Assembly: GCF_900110435.1 (NCBI RefSeq)
Contig: NZ_FODT01000006.1
Location: forward strand, 62,001-126,000
Source of the DNA: Rhodopseudomonas pseudopalustris
Lineage (GTDB): Bacteria > Pseudomonadota > Alphaproteobacteria > Rhizobiales > Xanthobacteraceae
Direction: 5' to 3'
Length of the DNA stretch: 64,000 nucleotides
Of this stretch, positions 43,815-52,766 are shown one piece after another. The position numbers and the translations under genes were made by a program. Each line of letters opens with the position of its first letter. Position 1 is the first letter of the stretch. The notes beneath the pieces are model-generated. The model searched no databases and had not been told where the DNA came from. It was given only the letters and a program-made list of their open reading frames with translations.

Positions 43815-46106
43815 ATGTCGACCGCCGCGCCCGATCCGAAGGCCAATATGGGCCAGCCCGCCCCGCGCTACGACGCCGTCGCCAAGGTGACCGGCCGCGC
43901 CACCTATGGCGCCGACCAGAAGCTGCCACGCCCGGCCTATGCCTGGCTGGTGACCAGCGCCATCGCCAAGGGCCGCATCAACGGCTTCGATCTCGCCGAC
44001 GCCAATCATGTGCGCGGCGTGATCGAAATCATCACCCACGAGAACGCCGAGAAGCTGAAGACGGCCAAGCTGTTCTCCGACGGCGGCTACGCCTCGACGA
44101 CGATCCAGCCGCTGACCTCGCCGACGATTTCGCACGATGGCGAGATCCTCGCGGTGGTGCTCGCCGAAACCCTGGAAGCGGCGCGCGAGGCCGCCTACCG
44201 CGTCAAGGTCGATACCACGGCCGAGACTCCGACCGCGAGTTTCGACTCGCCCGGCGCCGCAACCGAGGCCGCCAAGGGCAAGAGCGCGCAATTCACCGAG
44301 GACCCGAAGGTCGGCGACTTCGCCAAGGCATTCGAACAAGCCGCGGTGAAGATCAGCGCCGACTACGAGACGCCGACGCAGCACCACAATGCGATCGAGC
44401 TGTTCGCCACCAGCTGCGTCTGGAACGGCGACATGCTGACGATCTACGAGCCCTCGCAATTCGTCTATGGCCTGAAGAACGGCGTCGCCGAGCAGCTCGG
44501 CATCGAGCCCGACAAGGTGCGGGTGATCAGTCCCTATATCGGCGGCGCGTTCGGCTCCAAGGCCTCGATGAATGCCCGGACGGCGATCATCGCGTCGATC
44601 GCCCGACGGCTCGGCCGCGCGGTCAAGCTCGTGGTGCCGCGCGACCAGGGCTTCACCACCGCGACCTATCGCGCCGAAACCCGGCACAGCGTCAGCCTCG
44701 CCGCGTCGCAAGACGGCAGGCTGACGGCGCTGCGCCATGAGGGCTGGGAAGTCACCTCGCGGCCGGACAATTATCTGGTCGGCGGCACTACGACGACAAC
44801 GCGGCTGTATGCCTGCCCGAATATCGAGAGCAAGGTCTCGATCGTCCATGCCGACCGCAACACCCCGGGCTTCATGCGCTCGCCGCCGGAAGTGCCGTAT
44901 CTGTTCGCGCTGGAAAGCGCGATGGACGAACTCGCGGTGGCGCTGAAGATCGATCCGGTCGAGCTGCGCCGGATCAACGACACCATGGTCGAACCGATCG
45001 ACGGCAAGAGCTACACGTCGCGCTCGCTGATGGCCTGTTTCGACGAAGCCGCGGCGGCGTTCGGCTGGGCCAAGCGCAATCCGCAGCCGAAATCGATGAG
45101 CGATGGCGACTGGCTGATCGGCTATGGCTGCGCGGCGACCTGCTATCCGACGATGATGGCGCCCGCTGCGGCGCGCGTCCGGCTGCATCGCGACGGCGCG
45201 GTGCGGGTCGAGATCGCCGGGCACGAAATCGGCACCGGCGCCTACACGGTGATCGCACAGGCCGCCGCGCGTCGGCTCGGCGTGCCGCTCGAGCGGGTGT
45301 CGGTCGAGATGGGCGACAGCAATCTGCCGCCGGCTCCAGTGGCGGGCGGCTCGAACTCGACCGCCTCGACCTGTTCGGCGGTGGCGATGGTATGCGACCA
45401 GATCCGCGAGCGTCTGCTGAAGGCGACGATGCCGGCGGACTCGCTGGTCGACAAGGCGAAGTCGACCGTCGGCCTCGGCCAGACCCCGACCGAGCAGGCC
45501 GCCAAGAGCGACCGGCCGATCGACATCGAGGCCGCGTTCGACCGGCTCGGCGTCAACGTCATCGAGGAGTTCGGCGAGTGGAAGCCGGACGGCGCACCGC
45601 TCGACTCGTTCAGGGCGATGTACAAGGGCCAGACCCGGATGGTCGGCGGCGAAAAGGTCAAGGCCGGCATCGCCTATGCCTTCGGCGCGGAGTTCGTCGA
45701 GCTACGCGTCAACAAATACACCGGCGAGATCCGGGTGCCGCGAATGGTCGGCGCTTTCGCCGCCGGTCACATCATGAACCCCCGCACCGCCCGCAGCCAG
45801 CTTCTGGGCGGGCTGATCTGGGGACTATCGTCGGCGCTGCACGAGGCGACCGAGATCGACGAGCGCACCGCACGCTACGTCAACGACAACCTCGCCGACT
45901 ATCTGATCCCGGTGAACGCCGATGTGCCGAGCGTCGATGTCATCCTGCTGTCGGAGCAGGACGACAAGATCAATCCGCTGGGCATCAAGGGCGTGGGCGA
46001 GCTCGGCAATGTCGGGACCAACGCTGCGGTCTGTAACGCCCTGTATCACGCTACCGGTCAACGTATCCGGAAGCTGCCGGTGCGGCTCGAAAAAATTGAA
46101 CTTTAG
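43815..46106 (+). CDS. paoC: Molybdopterin-binding catalytic subunit (PaoC-like)
   Basis: 763 residues, xanthine-dehydrogenase catalytic-subunit family. Visible are AKVTGRATYGADQKLP, VRVISPYIGGAFGSK (molybdopterin region), PGFMRSPPEVP, GHEIGTGAYTVIAQ, MGDSNLPPAPVAGGS and the catalytic Glu in GIKGVGELGN. Together with PaoA and PaoB it should oxidise aldehydes or N-heterocycles. No PaoD/MocA-type cofactor chaperone is adjacent. Expression of the operon is uncertain because of the upstream junction. Confidence 0.93.
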   Translation: MSTAAPDPKANMGQPAPRYDAVAKVTGRATYGADQKLPRPAYAWLVTSAIAKGRINGFDLADANHVRGVIEIITHENAEKLKTAKLFSDGGYASTTIQPLTSPTISHDGEILAVVLAETLEAAREAAYRVKVDTTAETPTASFDSPGAATEAAKGKSAQFTEDPKVGDFAKAFEQAAVKISADYETPTQHHNAIELFATSCVWNGDMLTIYEPSQFVYGLKNGVAEQLGIEPDKVRVISPYIGGAFGSKASMNARTAIIASIARRLGRAVKLVVPRDQGFTTATYRAETRHSVSLAASQDGRLTALRHEGWEVTSRPDNYLVGGTTTTTRLYACPNIESKVSIVHADRNTPGFMRSPPEVPYLFALESAMDELAVALKIDPVELRRINDTMVEPIDGKSYTSRSLMACFDEAAAAFGWAKRNPQPKSMSDGDWLIGYGCAATCYPTMMAPAAARVRLHRDGAVRVEIAGHEIGTGAYTVIAQAAARRLGVPLERVSVEMGDSNLPPAPVAGGSNSTASTCSAVAMVCDQIRERLLKATMPADSLVDKAKSTVGLGQTPTEQAAKSDRPIDIEAAFDRLGVNVIEEFGEWKPDGAPLDSFRAMYKGQTRMVGGEKVKAGIAYAFGAEFVELRVNKYTGEIRVPRMVGAFAAGHIMNPRTARSQLLGGLIWGLSSALHEATEIDERTARYVNDNLADYLIPVNADVPSVDVILLSEQDDKINPLGIKGVGELGNVGTNAAVCNALYHATGQRIRKLPVRLEKIEL

Positions 46107-46289
46107 TAAGCGGTCGTTCATTGGCCGCGTACTAAGTCCTCTGCGACGCGTTGTCGCCGGTAAGCCAGTGCCTGAATTAACTTGTCGCAGTGCAAAAATG
46201 TGCGAGATTGGGAACCGGGCCGCGGCGCTCGAATTGTCGGTGAACACTGAGATTCACTAGCCCCCCCATTACGATCGAGGAAGGTAAGC

Positions 46290-46811
46290 ATGACTCAAAT
46301 TGTTAAAGTGTACGATGACGCGAAAAAGGCCCAGGCGGCACTTGCCGAACTCAAGGCAGCCTCGTTCGACAACGCCGAACTCGTCGCCAACGGCAAGGAC
46401 GGTAATTTGGTAAGCGTCGACCCGCCTTTCGGCAAAGGCGGCCAGGCGGAAGCGATTCTCAATCGCCATGGTCCGAGCAGGTCGGTGGAGACCCGCGGGC
46501 CTTCGCTCAGCTCGTCGGGTAACCTGACCGGCGCGCCGCGGCTGACCGATTCCCGCACCACGTTTGGCGGGATCTTCCCGGAGCTGACCAGCCCGAACTT
46601 CTTCCTGTCGTCGATGTTCGGTCCGCTGCTGTCGCGTTCGCAAGCGCCGATGTCGTCACTGGCCTCGAGCCAGAAGCCCTGGTCGTCGCTCACTTCCAGC
46701 CAGAAGCCGTTCTCGCAGCTCGCGGCCAATCAGAACGGCTCGGCCAAGCTGATCAACGATCCGACGCCGTTCTCGTCGATGCTCGGCCTGCCGGTGCTGC
46801 TCCGCCGCTGA
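46290..46811 (+). CDS. Hypothetical protein with N-terminal YflT-like segment
   Basis: 173 residues. The first ~40 (TQIVKVYDDAKKAQAALAEL...) resemble the YflT/GSP17M stress-protein fold that begins with a beta-strand and DD..AA pattern. The rest is Ser/Pro/Leu-rich low complexity with near-repeats (SSLASSQKPW, SSLTSSQKPF, SQLAANQNG), unlike any family I recognise. ATG 46290 follows GAGGAAGG, strong support for the start. A perfect terminator lies 33 bp after the stop. Function unknown. Confidence 0.7.
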   Translation: MTQIVKVYDDAKKAQAALAELKAASFDNAELVANGKDGNLVSVDPPFGKGGQAEAILNRHGPSRSVETRGPSLSSSGNLTGAPRLTDSRTTFGGIFPELTSPNFFLSSMFGPLLSRSQAPMSSLASSQKPWSSLTSSQKPFSQLAANQNGSAKLINDPTPFSSMLGLPVLLRR

Positions 46812-46843
46812 ACCGGCCTGCCAGGATAGTGAACTGATCATCA

Positions 46844-46873
46844 GCGCCGGGCCTTGGCCCGGCGCTTTTGTTT
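46844..46873 (+). terminator. Rho-independent terminator
   Basis: A perfect 10-bp stem GCGCCGGGCC / GGCCCGGCGC with a TT loop, followed directly by TTTTGTTT. It lies 32 bp downstream of the 46290-46811 gene and should end its transcript. Confidence 0.88.
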
Positions 46874-47061
46874 GAGCCAACAGCGTCTTTGGCCGAGAAT
46901 CCGCTTGCGCAGTGTTCCAGCTTGCGGAATCAATCGGTTCCGAGGGCTGAATATGCGAGTTATTCTTGCTAACAGACTTGATCGGGCGCGCCGGCTGCTA
47001 ACAGCCGATCGACGGATTCGGTCGGCGCCTCGGTCGACCGTCTTCGCACCGAAAGGCGCCG

Positions 47062-47727
47062 ATGCTTGAACTCAGCATCCTCGCCGTGATTGCTCTCGCC
47101 GCCGTGTACTGGACGGCGCTGTGGCTGATGGGGCGGCAGGAAGACGTGCTGTACGGCTCGTTCGTGACACCGTCGAACGTGACGACCTCAAATCAATCAG
47201 TTTCGTCAATTCAACCGTGCGCGCCGCTCCACCGGGACTTTCCGCCAGAATTGCCGCGCCGCCCGCGCGCGGCCCTTCCGGCGCCGACGACGACACAACC
47301 GGCGACGACGCCGCCGACCACAACAGCACAGGCTCCACGCCCGTCGTCGGTCGCGCCGTTGCGGCCAGCTGCGCTCACGCCCCCCGCGCCACCTGCGGCG
47401 TCGACGATCGATCTTGCTGCGATGGCGATGCAGGCGAACGCTGGAATCAGACCCCAGCCCGCCGCGGACTCACCCGCGCCGCCGAAGCCGATCGTCATGA
47501 GGGAAGCTCAGCCCGTCGCCCGAGCGGCGCAGTTCCCGGCTCCGCCCGCTGCCCCGCCGTTGATGATGGCGCAGCCCAAGCAACCGCTGGCGGTCAACCC
47601 GGCCGCTGTGCCGCGTGGCATGACCGGACCCGGCGCCCCGGCGGCGCATCAGACCCAGCGCACCGATGTGCTGGCTTCGCTGCTGGAAACCATCAAGCGC
47701 GACCTCAACGAGGCCGCCCGCAAGTAG
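47062..47727 (+). CDS. Membrane-anchored Pro/Ala/Thr-rich hypothetical protein
   Basis: 221 residues with one N-terminal membrane segment (LSILAVIALAAVYWTALWLM) and a long low-complexity Pro/Ala/Thr stretch with an APTTTQPATTPPTTTAQ-type block. A short C-terminal helix follows (TDVLASLLETIKRDLNEAARK). No recognised family. ATG 47062 follows AAAGG. Composition suggests an extended linker holding the C-terminal helix away from the membrane. The same-strand terminator at 46844 separates it from the upstream gene. Confidence 0.6.
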   Translation: MLELSILAVIALAAVYWTALWLMGRQEDVLYGSFVTPSNVTTSNQSVSSIQPCAPLHRDFPPELPRRPRAALPAPTTTQPATTPPTTTAQAPRPSSVAPLRPAALTPPAPPAASTIDLAAMAMQANAGIRPQPAADSPAPPKPIVMREAQPVARAAQFPAPPAAPPLMMAQPKQPLAVNPAAVPRGMTGPGAPAAHQTQRTDVLASLLETIKRDLNEAARK

Positions 47728-47824
47728 TTCACGCCGGCATCGTCGACGCCAGATCTCACTCACGCCCGCTCAATGCCGACCAAGCTGGGTCTCACCAAGC
47801 CTGGCGAAGCCGGATGCGCAGCGA

Positions 47825-47971
47825 TCAGACCGGATGGCTCGGCTGCTGCGGCACGCCGGCCTTGGCGTGCGGGTGCTGGCTCTCGTAGTCCCCCACGAGC
47901 ACGACCCCGAACAGAATCAAAACGGTGGACAGCGCGGCGGCGGCGAGCAGCAGGATGTCAAAGCTCATCAT
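47825..47971 (-). CDS. Small membrane protein (48 aa)
   Basis: Encodes a 48-residue protein: MMSFDI, then a clear membrane helix (LLLAAAALSTVLILFGVVLV), then a polar tail GDYESQHPHAKAGVPQQPSHPV in two parts. An AGGGGG ribosome site lies 8 bases before ATG 47971; ATG 47977 and 47968 are alternatives. No known family. The gene converges with the Pro-rich protein gene. Confidence 0.6.
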   Translation of the reverse strand: MMSFDILLLAAAALSTVLILFGVVLVGDYESQHPHAKAGVPQQPSHPV

Positions 47972-48504
47972 GGTCATATCCCCCTGCATGATGATGCAGT
48001 GGCTGAAGCATCGCGCCGCGCACAGACCTCAGCGTTGACGCCGATCAACCCATGACGATTTGCCGCAAGCGACGTCCGCCCAGGAATGCGCACCCGCAGC
48101 CGGGACGATCCGATCGCGGAAGTAACAGCAGCCTGTGAAGGACAAGATCGCTCGAACGGCCCCGGAGCACGCGCGGTCGTCCCGGTGCGCGCGCAGCGCG
48201 GGCGGCAAGACCCGCAACCCACGCAGCGAAGTCGTCCAGATCTCACGGTCAGGCTGATCGTCTCGCGGCAGTGGAGCGAGCGCCGGCGCTTCCAGCAGGT
48301 GCCGGTGGGTGCTGCGGGCCGCAGCGGATGCACGCCGGAGGGTTCAAATATGGGACTTTGAACGTTTTCCCGCGAACGGCACATATTTTGAACGTTTCGC
48401 CGTGAGACTGAACGTTTTTCCGCGTCGAGGGCATTTTTGGCCGGCCGAGACCTTCCTTGAACGATTTTCCGCCCGGGCCGCCGGTTTTGAACCAGGAGTT
48501 CCAC
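47972..48504. other. 533-bp intergenic region before fic
   Basis: No supported gene. Its right part holds four directly repeated 17-bp motifs (48358-48473). At 48342-48363 is a TTCAAATATGGGACTTTGAA inverted repeat. The left part is GC-rich and unremarkable. The fic ribosome site AGGAG is at 48493-48497. Confidence 0.5.
48358..48473 (+). promoter_or_regulatory. Four direct repeats of TTGAACGTTTTCCCGCG type
   Basis: Copies start at 48358, 48388, 48408 and 48457 (TTGAACGTTTTCCCGCG, TTGAACGTTTCGCCGTG, CTGAACGTTTTTCCGCG, TTGAACGATTTTCCGCC), spaced 30, 20 and 49 bp. A fifth partial TTGAAC is at 48487. They lie within 150 bp upstream of the fic start. They may be operator sites or the remains of a tandem duplication; no protein partner is evident nearby. 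Confidence 0.5.
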
Positions 48505-49995
48505 TTGCAGAACCAGAGCCTAGGCCAACTCCGCCTCCATGAGATGCTGGAGCTCGACGTGCCGAAGCCCCACGTGCGCTCGACGGCGGTCCGCGGCAAT
48601 CGTCGGACCATCGAGGGACAGGACGCACTGATCGAACAGTTTCCTCCCCGGTACGTCCCGGAAGACAACGCGGTCGGACATCTCAGGTTCGCGCTACGTC
48701 ACGAACCGCTGGACATGGGCGTCCTGACCGCCGCCCTCAAGGCGATGCCGAAGCAGGGCCTCGAGACCTGGATCAAGTCCGAACCGACCGGGGCCGTCTC
48801 GCGACGGGCATGGTTTCTCTATGAGACGCTGACCGGCGACACGCTCGACATCGAAGACGCCGGTGCGGTGACTTACGTCGACGCCCTGGATCCCGAACGG
48901 CACATCGTCGGGAACGGCGCGCGATCCCGCAGGCACAAGGTGACGGACAATCTCCTCGGAGTGCCCGGCTTCTTCCTCACCGTCCGGCGGACCGCGAAGA
49001 TCCAGCAGCACATCGCGGAGAAGCTCGACGAAGTCGCGAAGGCGTACACGGAGAATGTGCCCGCCGAGACGCTGATGCGGGCCGTGCAGTACCTGTACAC
49101 GAAGGAAACGAAATCATCCTTCGAGATCGAACACGAAAGGCCGACGCCGGAGAAGGAACGGCGCTTCATCGCCGCGCTCGAGCAGGGCGAGAAGTTCGAC
49201 CCGACCGACGAGAAGGGTCTCATCGCGCTTCAGAACGAGATCGTCGACCCGAGATACGCCGCCTCGGACGTCCGCGATTTCCAGAACTTCGTGGGCGAAA
49301 CTCTCGGCTCGCATCGGGAGAAGGTGCATTTCGTCTGCCCGAAACCGAAGGACGTGAAGCCTCTGATGTCGGACTGGAGGAAGATGACCGCGCGCCTCAA
49401 GCAGGACGCCGAGCCCGTCACCGCGGCGGCGCTGATCGCCTTCACGTTCGTCTTCATCCATCCGTTCGAGGACGGAAACGGCCGCATCCACCGTTTCCTG
49501 ATCCATCACGTACTGTTGTCCCAGAACTACACGCCCAAAGGAATCATCTTTCCGGTCTCGGCGGCGATCCTGCGCGACATCAAGGAGTACGACACCGCTC
49601 TCGCAAGCTACTCCGATCCGCTTCTCACACACGTCAAGTACAGGATGACGCCGAATAACGAAGTCGAGGTCCTGAACGAGACAGCGCACCTCTACCGATA
49701 CTTCGACGCGACCCGCTTCGTCGAATATCTCTACGACAAGCTTGCGGAGACGATCGCCATCGACCTCAAGGAGGAAGTCGAGTTCGTCGAGAAGTTCGAC
49801 CGCGCCTACACCGCGGTGACGAACCAGATCGACATGCCGAACAGGCGCGCGTCGGTGTTCGTCCGCGCCTGCATGCAGAACGCCGGAAAGCTTTCGAAGA
49901 AGAAACGCGAGCAGTTTCCCGAGTTGACCGACGAGGAGATCACAATGATCGAGGAAGCCATCGCGGAAGCGCTGGCTGAACTCGACGAGTCTTAG
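48505..49995 (+). CDS. Fic domain protein (protein adenylyltransferase family)
   Basis: 496 residues. It carries a complete Fic motif HPFEDGNGRIHR (His at about residue 319). N-terminal to it is KSSFEIEHE (residues 203-211), which resembles the class II inhibitory SxxxE box but has His instead of Gly/Asn. A C-terminal helical part runs from RFVEYLYDKLAE to EEAIAEALAELDES. Fic proteins transfer AMP or other groups to Ser, Thr or Tyr of target proteins; this one may be a stand-alone regulator or toxin-like enzyme. No antitoxin gene precedes it. TTG 48505 follows AGGAG; earlier TTG 48457 and 48487 fall inside the repeat region. Confidence 0.85.
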   Translation: MQNQSLGQLRLHEMLELDVPKPHVRSTAVRGNRRTIEGQDALIEQFPPRYVPEDNAVGHLRFALRHEPLDMGVLTAALKAMPKQGLETWIKSEPTGAVSRRAWFLYETLTGDTLDIEDAGAVTYVDALDPERHIVGNGARSRRHKVTDNLLGVPGFFLTVRRTAKIQQHIAEKLDEVAKAYTENVPAETLMRAVQYLYTKETKSSFEIEHERPTPEKERRFIAALEQGEKFDPTDEKGLIALQNEIVDPRYAASDVRDFQNFVGETLGSHREKVHFVCPKPKDVKPLMSDWRKMTARLKQDAEPVTAAALIAFTFVFIHPFEDGNGRIHRFLIHHVLLSQNYTPKGIIFPVSAAILRDIKEYDTALASYSDPLLTHVKYRMTPNNEVEVLNETAHLYRYFDATRFVEYLYDKLAETIAIDLKEEVEFVEKFDRAYTAVTNQIDMPNRRASVFVRACMQNAGKLSKKKREQFPELTDEEITMIEEAIAEALAELDES

Positions 49996-50282
49996 CCCCC
50001 TCCGGAGCGGTCCCCGGTGGCGCCTTGCCTCGACATCAGCGTCATGCCTGTATCGATCCGCCGCCCGCATCCGATGGACAAATAATCGCTATGAAAGCGG
50101 CGCCACAGCGCCCCCGCCCGATCACCTATGTGGCGCGCGACGCGTTCTCGCTCGCCGACATATTCCCATTCATCACCGCGGTGTTCCTGAGCGATCGTAT
50201 TGACTGGAACGCTCATCGCACCCCAGGCGCGCGTATCCGCAACGCGGATCGTGCGGGAAGTGCCTTATTGGGGGAAATCGGC

Positions 50283-50356
50283 TGGAGCGGGCGAAGGGAA
50301 TCGAACCCTCGTATGCAGCTTGGGAAGCTGCCGTTCTACCATTGAACTACGCCCGC
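50283..50356 (-). tRNA. tRNA-Gly (anticodon CCC)
   Basis: 74 nt on the minus strand with encoded CCA. The acceptor stem GCGGGCG/CGCCCGC, D-arm GTTC/GAAC, anticodon stem GCAGC/GCTGC with loop TTCCCAA (anticodon CCC), and the TTCGATT T-loop all fold. It reads GGG codons. It lies between fic and ogt. I looked for a repeat of its 3' end to the left (an island boundary) and did not see one. Confidence 0.95.
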
Positions 50357-50606
50357 GGGCCGGGTCGCAACGCAGGCGACCGGTTGCCTTGGTCTAGCCG
50401 AGACCGCGCGTTCCGCCAAGAGTGTTGGTCGCCTGTCTTGGTCGGGAGCCTTGGTCGGGAGCCTTGGCCTGGGGCGCTCTGGCGCACCCGTTCGAACCAG
50501 GGCGCGGGGCCATTTGCTGCGCCGCGGAATGGAACGGGCGGGACAGCCTTAACAAAGTTTTAAGATTCCAGATGCGCGGTTCCGAAGCGTTGGTATAGTC
50601 GAACCC

Positions 50607-51194
50607 ATGGCGGGGGCATTTTATACGATCTTCGACACGATGGCGGGCCGATGCGGCATCGTCTGGGGCCTCGACGGGATTCTCGCCGTCCAACTCGCCG
50701 AAAGCCGCGAGATCGACACCCGCCGCAGGCTTTTGCGGCAATGTCCCGACGCCCGCGAAAGCCGGCCGACGATCGGCGTCGAAGGCGCGATCGAAGGCAT
50801 CGCCACAGCGCTGCGCGGCGCGCCGTGGGATTTCTCGGACGTCGTGCTCGACCTCGGCGGCATCCCGGCCTTCGACTGCCGCGTCTACGACATCGTGCGG
50901 GCGATCCCGCGCGGCGAAACCGCGACCTATGCGGAGATCGCCAAACGGGCCGGCTCGTCCGGCGCGCTGCATGCGGTCGGCCACGCGATCCGCAGCAACC
51001 CGTTCGCCATGATCGTGCCGTGCCACCGCGTGCTGCAGGTCGCCGGCGACACCACCGGCGTCTGCGCCAATGGCGGCGGCATCACCCGGCGGCGGCTGTT
51101 GTCGCTCGAAGGCGCGCTGACGACGCGCGGCCCTTCGCTGTTCGACGTGCTGCTCACCGCCGGACCGCGCCAGGCCGACTCACGACAACGATGA
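50607..51194 (+). CDS. ogt: Methylated-DNA-protein-cysteine methyltransferase
   Basis: Suicide enzyme that transfers the methyl group from O6-methylguanine to itself. 195 residues, the Ogt type without an Ada regulatory domain. The active-site motif is IVPCHRVL (Cys about residue 139); TATYAEIAKRAG, AVGHAIRSNPFA and the C-terminal ITRRRLLSLEG also fit. The last 15 bp overlap the convergent MATE gene. Confidence 0.94.
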   Translation: MAGAFYTIFDTMAGRCGIVWGLDGILAVQLAESREIDTRRRLLRQCPDARESRPTIGVEGAIEGIATALRGAPWDFSDVVLDLGGIPAFDCRVYDIVRAIPRGETATYAEIAKRAGSSGALHAVGHAIRSNPFAMIVPCHRVLQVAGDTTGVCANGGGITRRRLLSLEGALTTRGPSLFDVLLTAGPRQADSRQR

Positions 51195-52631
51195 CCGCGG
51201 ATCGACCACCGGCACGACCTTGGGCTCCCAGCGCGTCAGCAGCACGCTGAGCGCCGAGGTGACGCCGAGCAGCACCATCGAGGCGGCGGCGAGCGTGAAA
51301 AAGTTTCCGGCCGTGCCGTGGTTCACCGTCAGCAGCCAGCCGCCGATGCCGATGAAGATCAGCCGCCCGGTCTGCGCCAGCACCGGGCCGAGCACCTTGG
51401 CGGCGCCCTGCGACGAGAAGTACATCGAGATCGACAGCCCGATGAAGGCGTACATCGGCGCTGCGGCCTGCAGATAGCGTTCGCTGGCGAGCCGCACGGC
51501 GGGGTCCTTGGTGAACAGATCGACCCACAGATCCGGGAAGAACGCGATCACGCAGCCGACCACGCCGACCGAGGCGAACGACACCAGCCCGGCGGTCCAG
51601 GCGATCTGCCGCGCGCGCTTCACCTGCCGGGCGCCGATCGCCATGCCGATCATCGGCACCGACGCGATGCCGATCGCGAAAGCGATCGAGGTCAGCATGA
51701 ATTCGAGCCGCGCGCCGATGCCGTAGCCGGCGAGAACCTCAGTGCCGAAATGCGCCAGCATGTGGGTGAAGATGGTGATCGTCAGCACCGACTGCAGCGG
51801 CGAGAAGCAAGCCACCGCGCCGACCTTGAGAATGTCGAAGAACATCCCGCGCTGGATCCGCAGCCCCTTGAATTTCGGCGTCACCCGGGCGCGTCCGGAG
51901 AAGATGTACCAGGCCATCACCGCGGTGCCGATCGAGAACGCGATCAGCGTGCCGGCGGCGACGCCCTGCATCCCGAAGCTCGGGATCGGGCCGAGGCCGA
52001 GGCCGAGCACGCCGCCGAGCACGATCTGCAACACCGAAGCATTCAGGATCATCAGCGACGGCAGCTTCATATTGCCGGTGCCGCGCAGGATCGCCGCGAA
52101 GGTGTTCATCAGCCACGGCACCATTGCGCCGGCAAAGAAGATGTGGACGTAGCCGATCGCCTGCGCCAGCACATTGCCGCGGCCGCCGAGCAGCTCCAGC
52201 GCGCGGGCGCCGAAGATCAGCATCCCGAGCATGAAAGCGAAGCCGAAGCACAGCCCGATCAGCAGCGCGTGCATCGCCAGAGTGGCGGCGCGGTCGCTGT
52301 CGCCGGAGCCGAGCGCGCGGGCGATCGCCGAGGCGACGCCGCCGCCCATTGCGCCGCCGGACATCGTCATCGTCAGAATCACGAACGGGAACACCAGCGC
52401 CATCGCGGCCAGCGATTCGGTGCCGAGCCGGCCGATATAGGAGGTCTCGGCCACCGCCACGCAGGTGCCGGCGGTCAGCGCGACCATGTTGGGCCAGGAC
52501 AGCCGCAGCAGCGTCGACAGGATGCCGTCGTCGAGCAGCGGATTCTTGGGCGGCGGCGGCGGCTCGGCTGCCGGCCGACGCCGCGGCTCGTCCTCGACGG
52601 GCGGCAGTTCGGCGACGGCAATGTCGGACAT
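51180..52631 (-). CDS. MATE family efflux transporter
   Basis: 483 residues with about twelve membrane helices in two halves. It shows LRLSWPNMVALTAGTCVAVAETSYIGRLG as the first helix of the family (in part), then ALGSGDSDRAATLAMHALLIG and the mirrored ARQVKRARQIAWTAGLVSF. MATE transporters export cationic or toxic compounds by Na+ or H+ antiport; substrate unknown. ATG 52631 follows AGGGGGAAACC. The N-terminal tail is Pro- and acid-rich and may be cytoplasmic. Confidence 0.9.
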   Translation of the reverse strand: MSDIAVAELPPVEDEPRRRPAAEPPPPPKNPLLDDGILSTLLRLSWPNMVALTAGTCVAVAETSYIGRLGTESLAAMALVFPFVILTMTMSGGAMGGGVASAIARALGSGDSDRAATLAMHALLIGLCFGFAFMLGMLIFGARALELLGGRGNVLAQAIGYVHIFFAGAMVPWLMNTFAAILRGTGNMKLPSLMILNASVLQIVLGGVLGLGLGPIPSFGMQGVAAGTLIAFSIGTAVMAWYIFSGRARVTPKFKGLRIQRGMFFDILKVGAVACFSPLQSVLTITIFTHMLAHFGTEVLAGYGIGARLEFMLTSIAFAIGIASVPMIGMAIGARQVKRARQIAWTAGLVSFASVGVVGCVIAFFPDLWVDLFTKDPAVRLASERYLQAAAPMYAFIGLSISMYFSSQGAAKVLGPVLAQTGRLIFIGIGGWLLTVNHGTAGNFFTLAAASMVLLGVTSALSVLLTRWEPKVVPVVDPRSSLS

Positions 52632-52766
52632 CGGTTTCCCCCTGGCCCGATCTGATTGCCGCGCCTGATCCGTTCCTATCACCGATCCGCTGCAAAGCGA
52701 TGCCCGCGCAACGCATGGGTGATTGCCCGGCAGGTCAGGGCGGCGCGCCGGGCTGCAGCCGCCGTC

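Noticed and set aside
48358..48381. LexA box before fic (GAAC-N-GAAC)
   Set aside because: The two GAAC half-sites are 10 bases apart, not the 7 of alphaproteobacterial LexA sites.
48358..48473. CRISPR-like array before fic
   Set aside because: Repeat units are only 17 bp, spacing is irregular (30, 20, 49 bp) and there are no cas genes.
47974..48504. Minus-strand frame across the repeats before fic
   Set aside because: Its repeats in protein merely mirror the DNA repeats; no start signal and antisense to the putative regulatory region.
50025..50345. 106-codon frame between fic and ogt
   Set aside because: Runs into the tRNA-Gly gene and has no ribosome site or recognisable fold.
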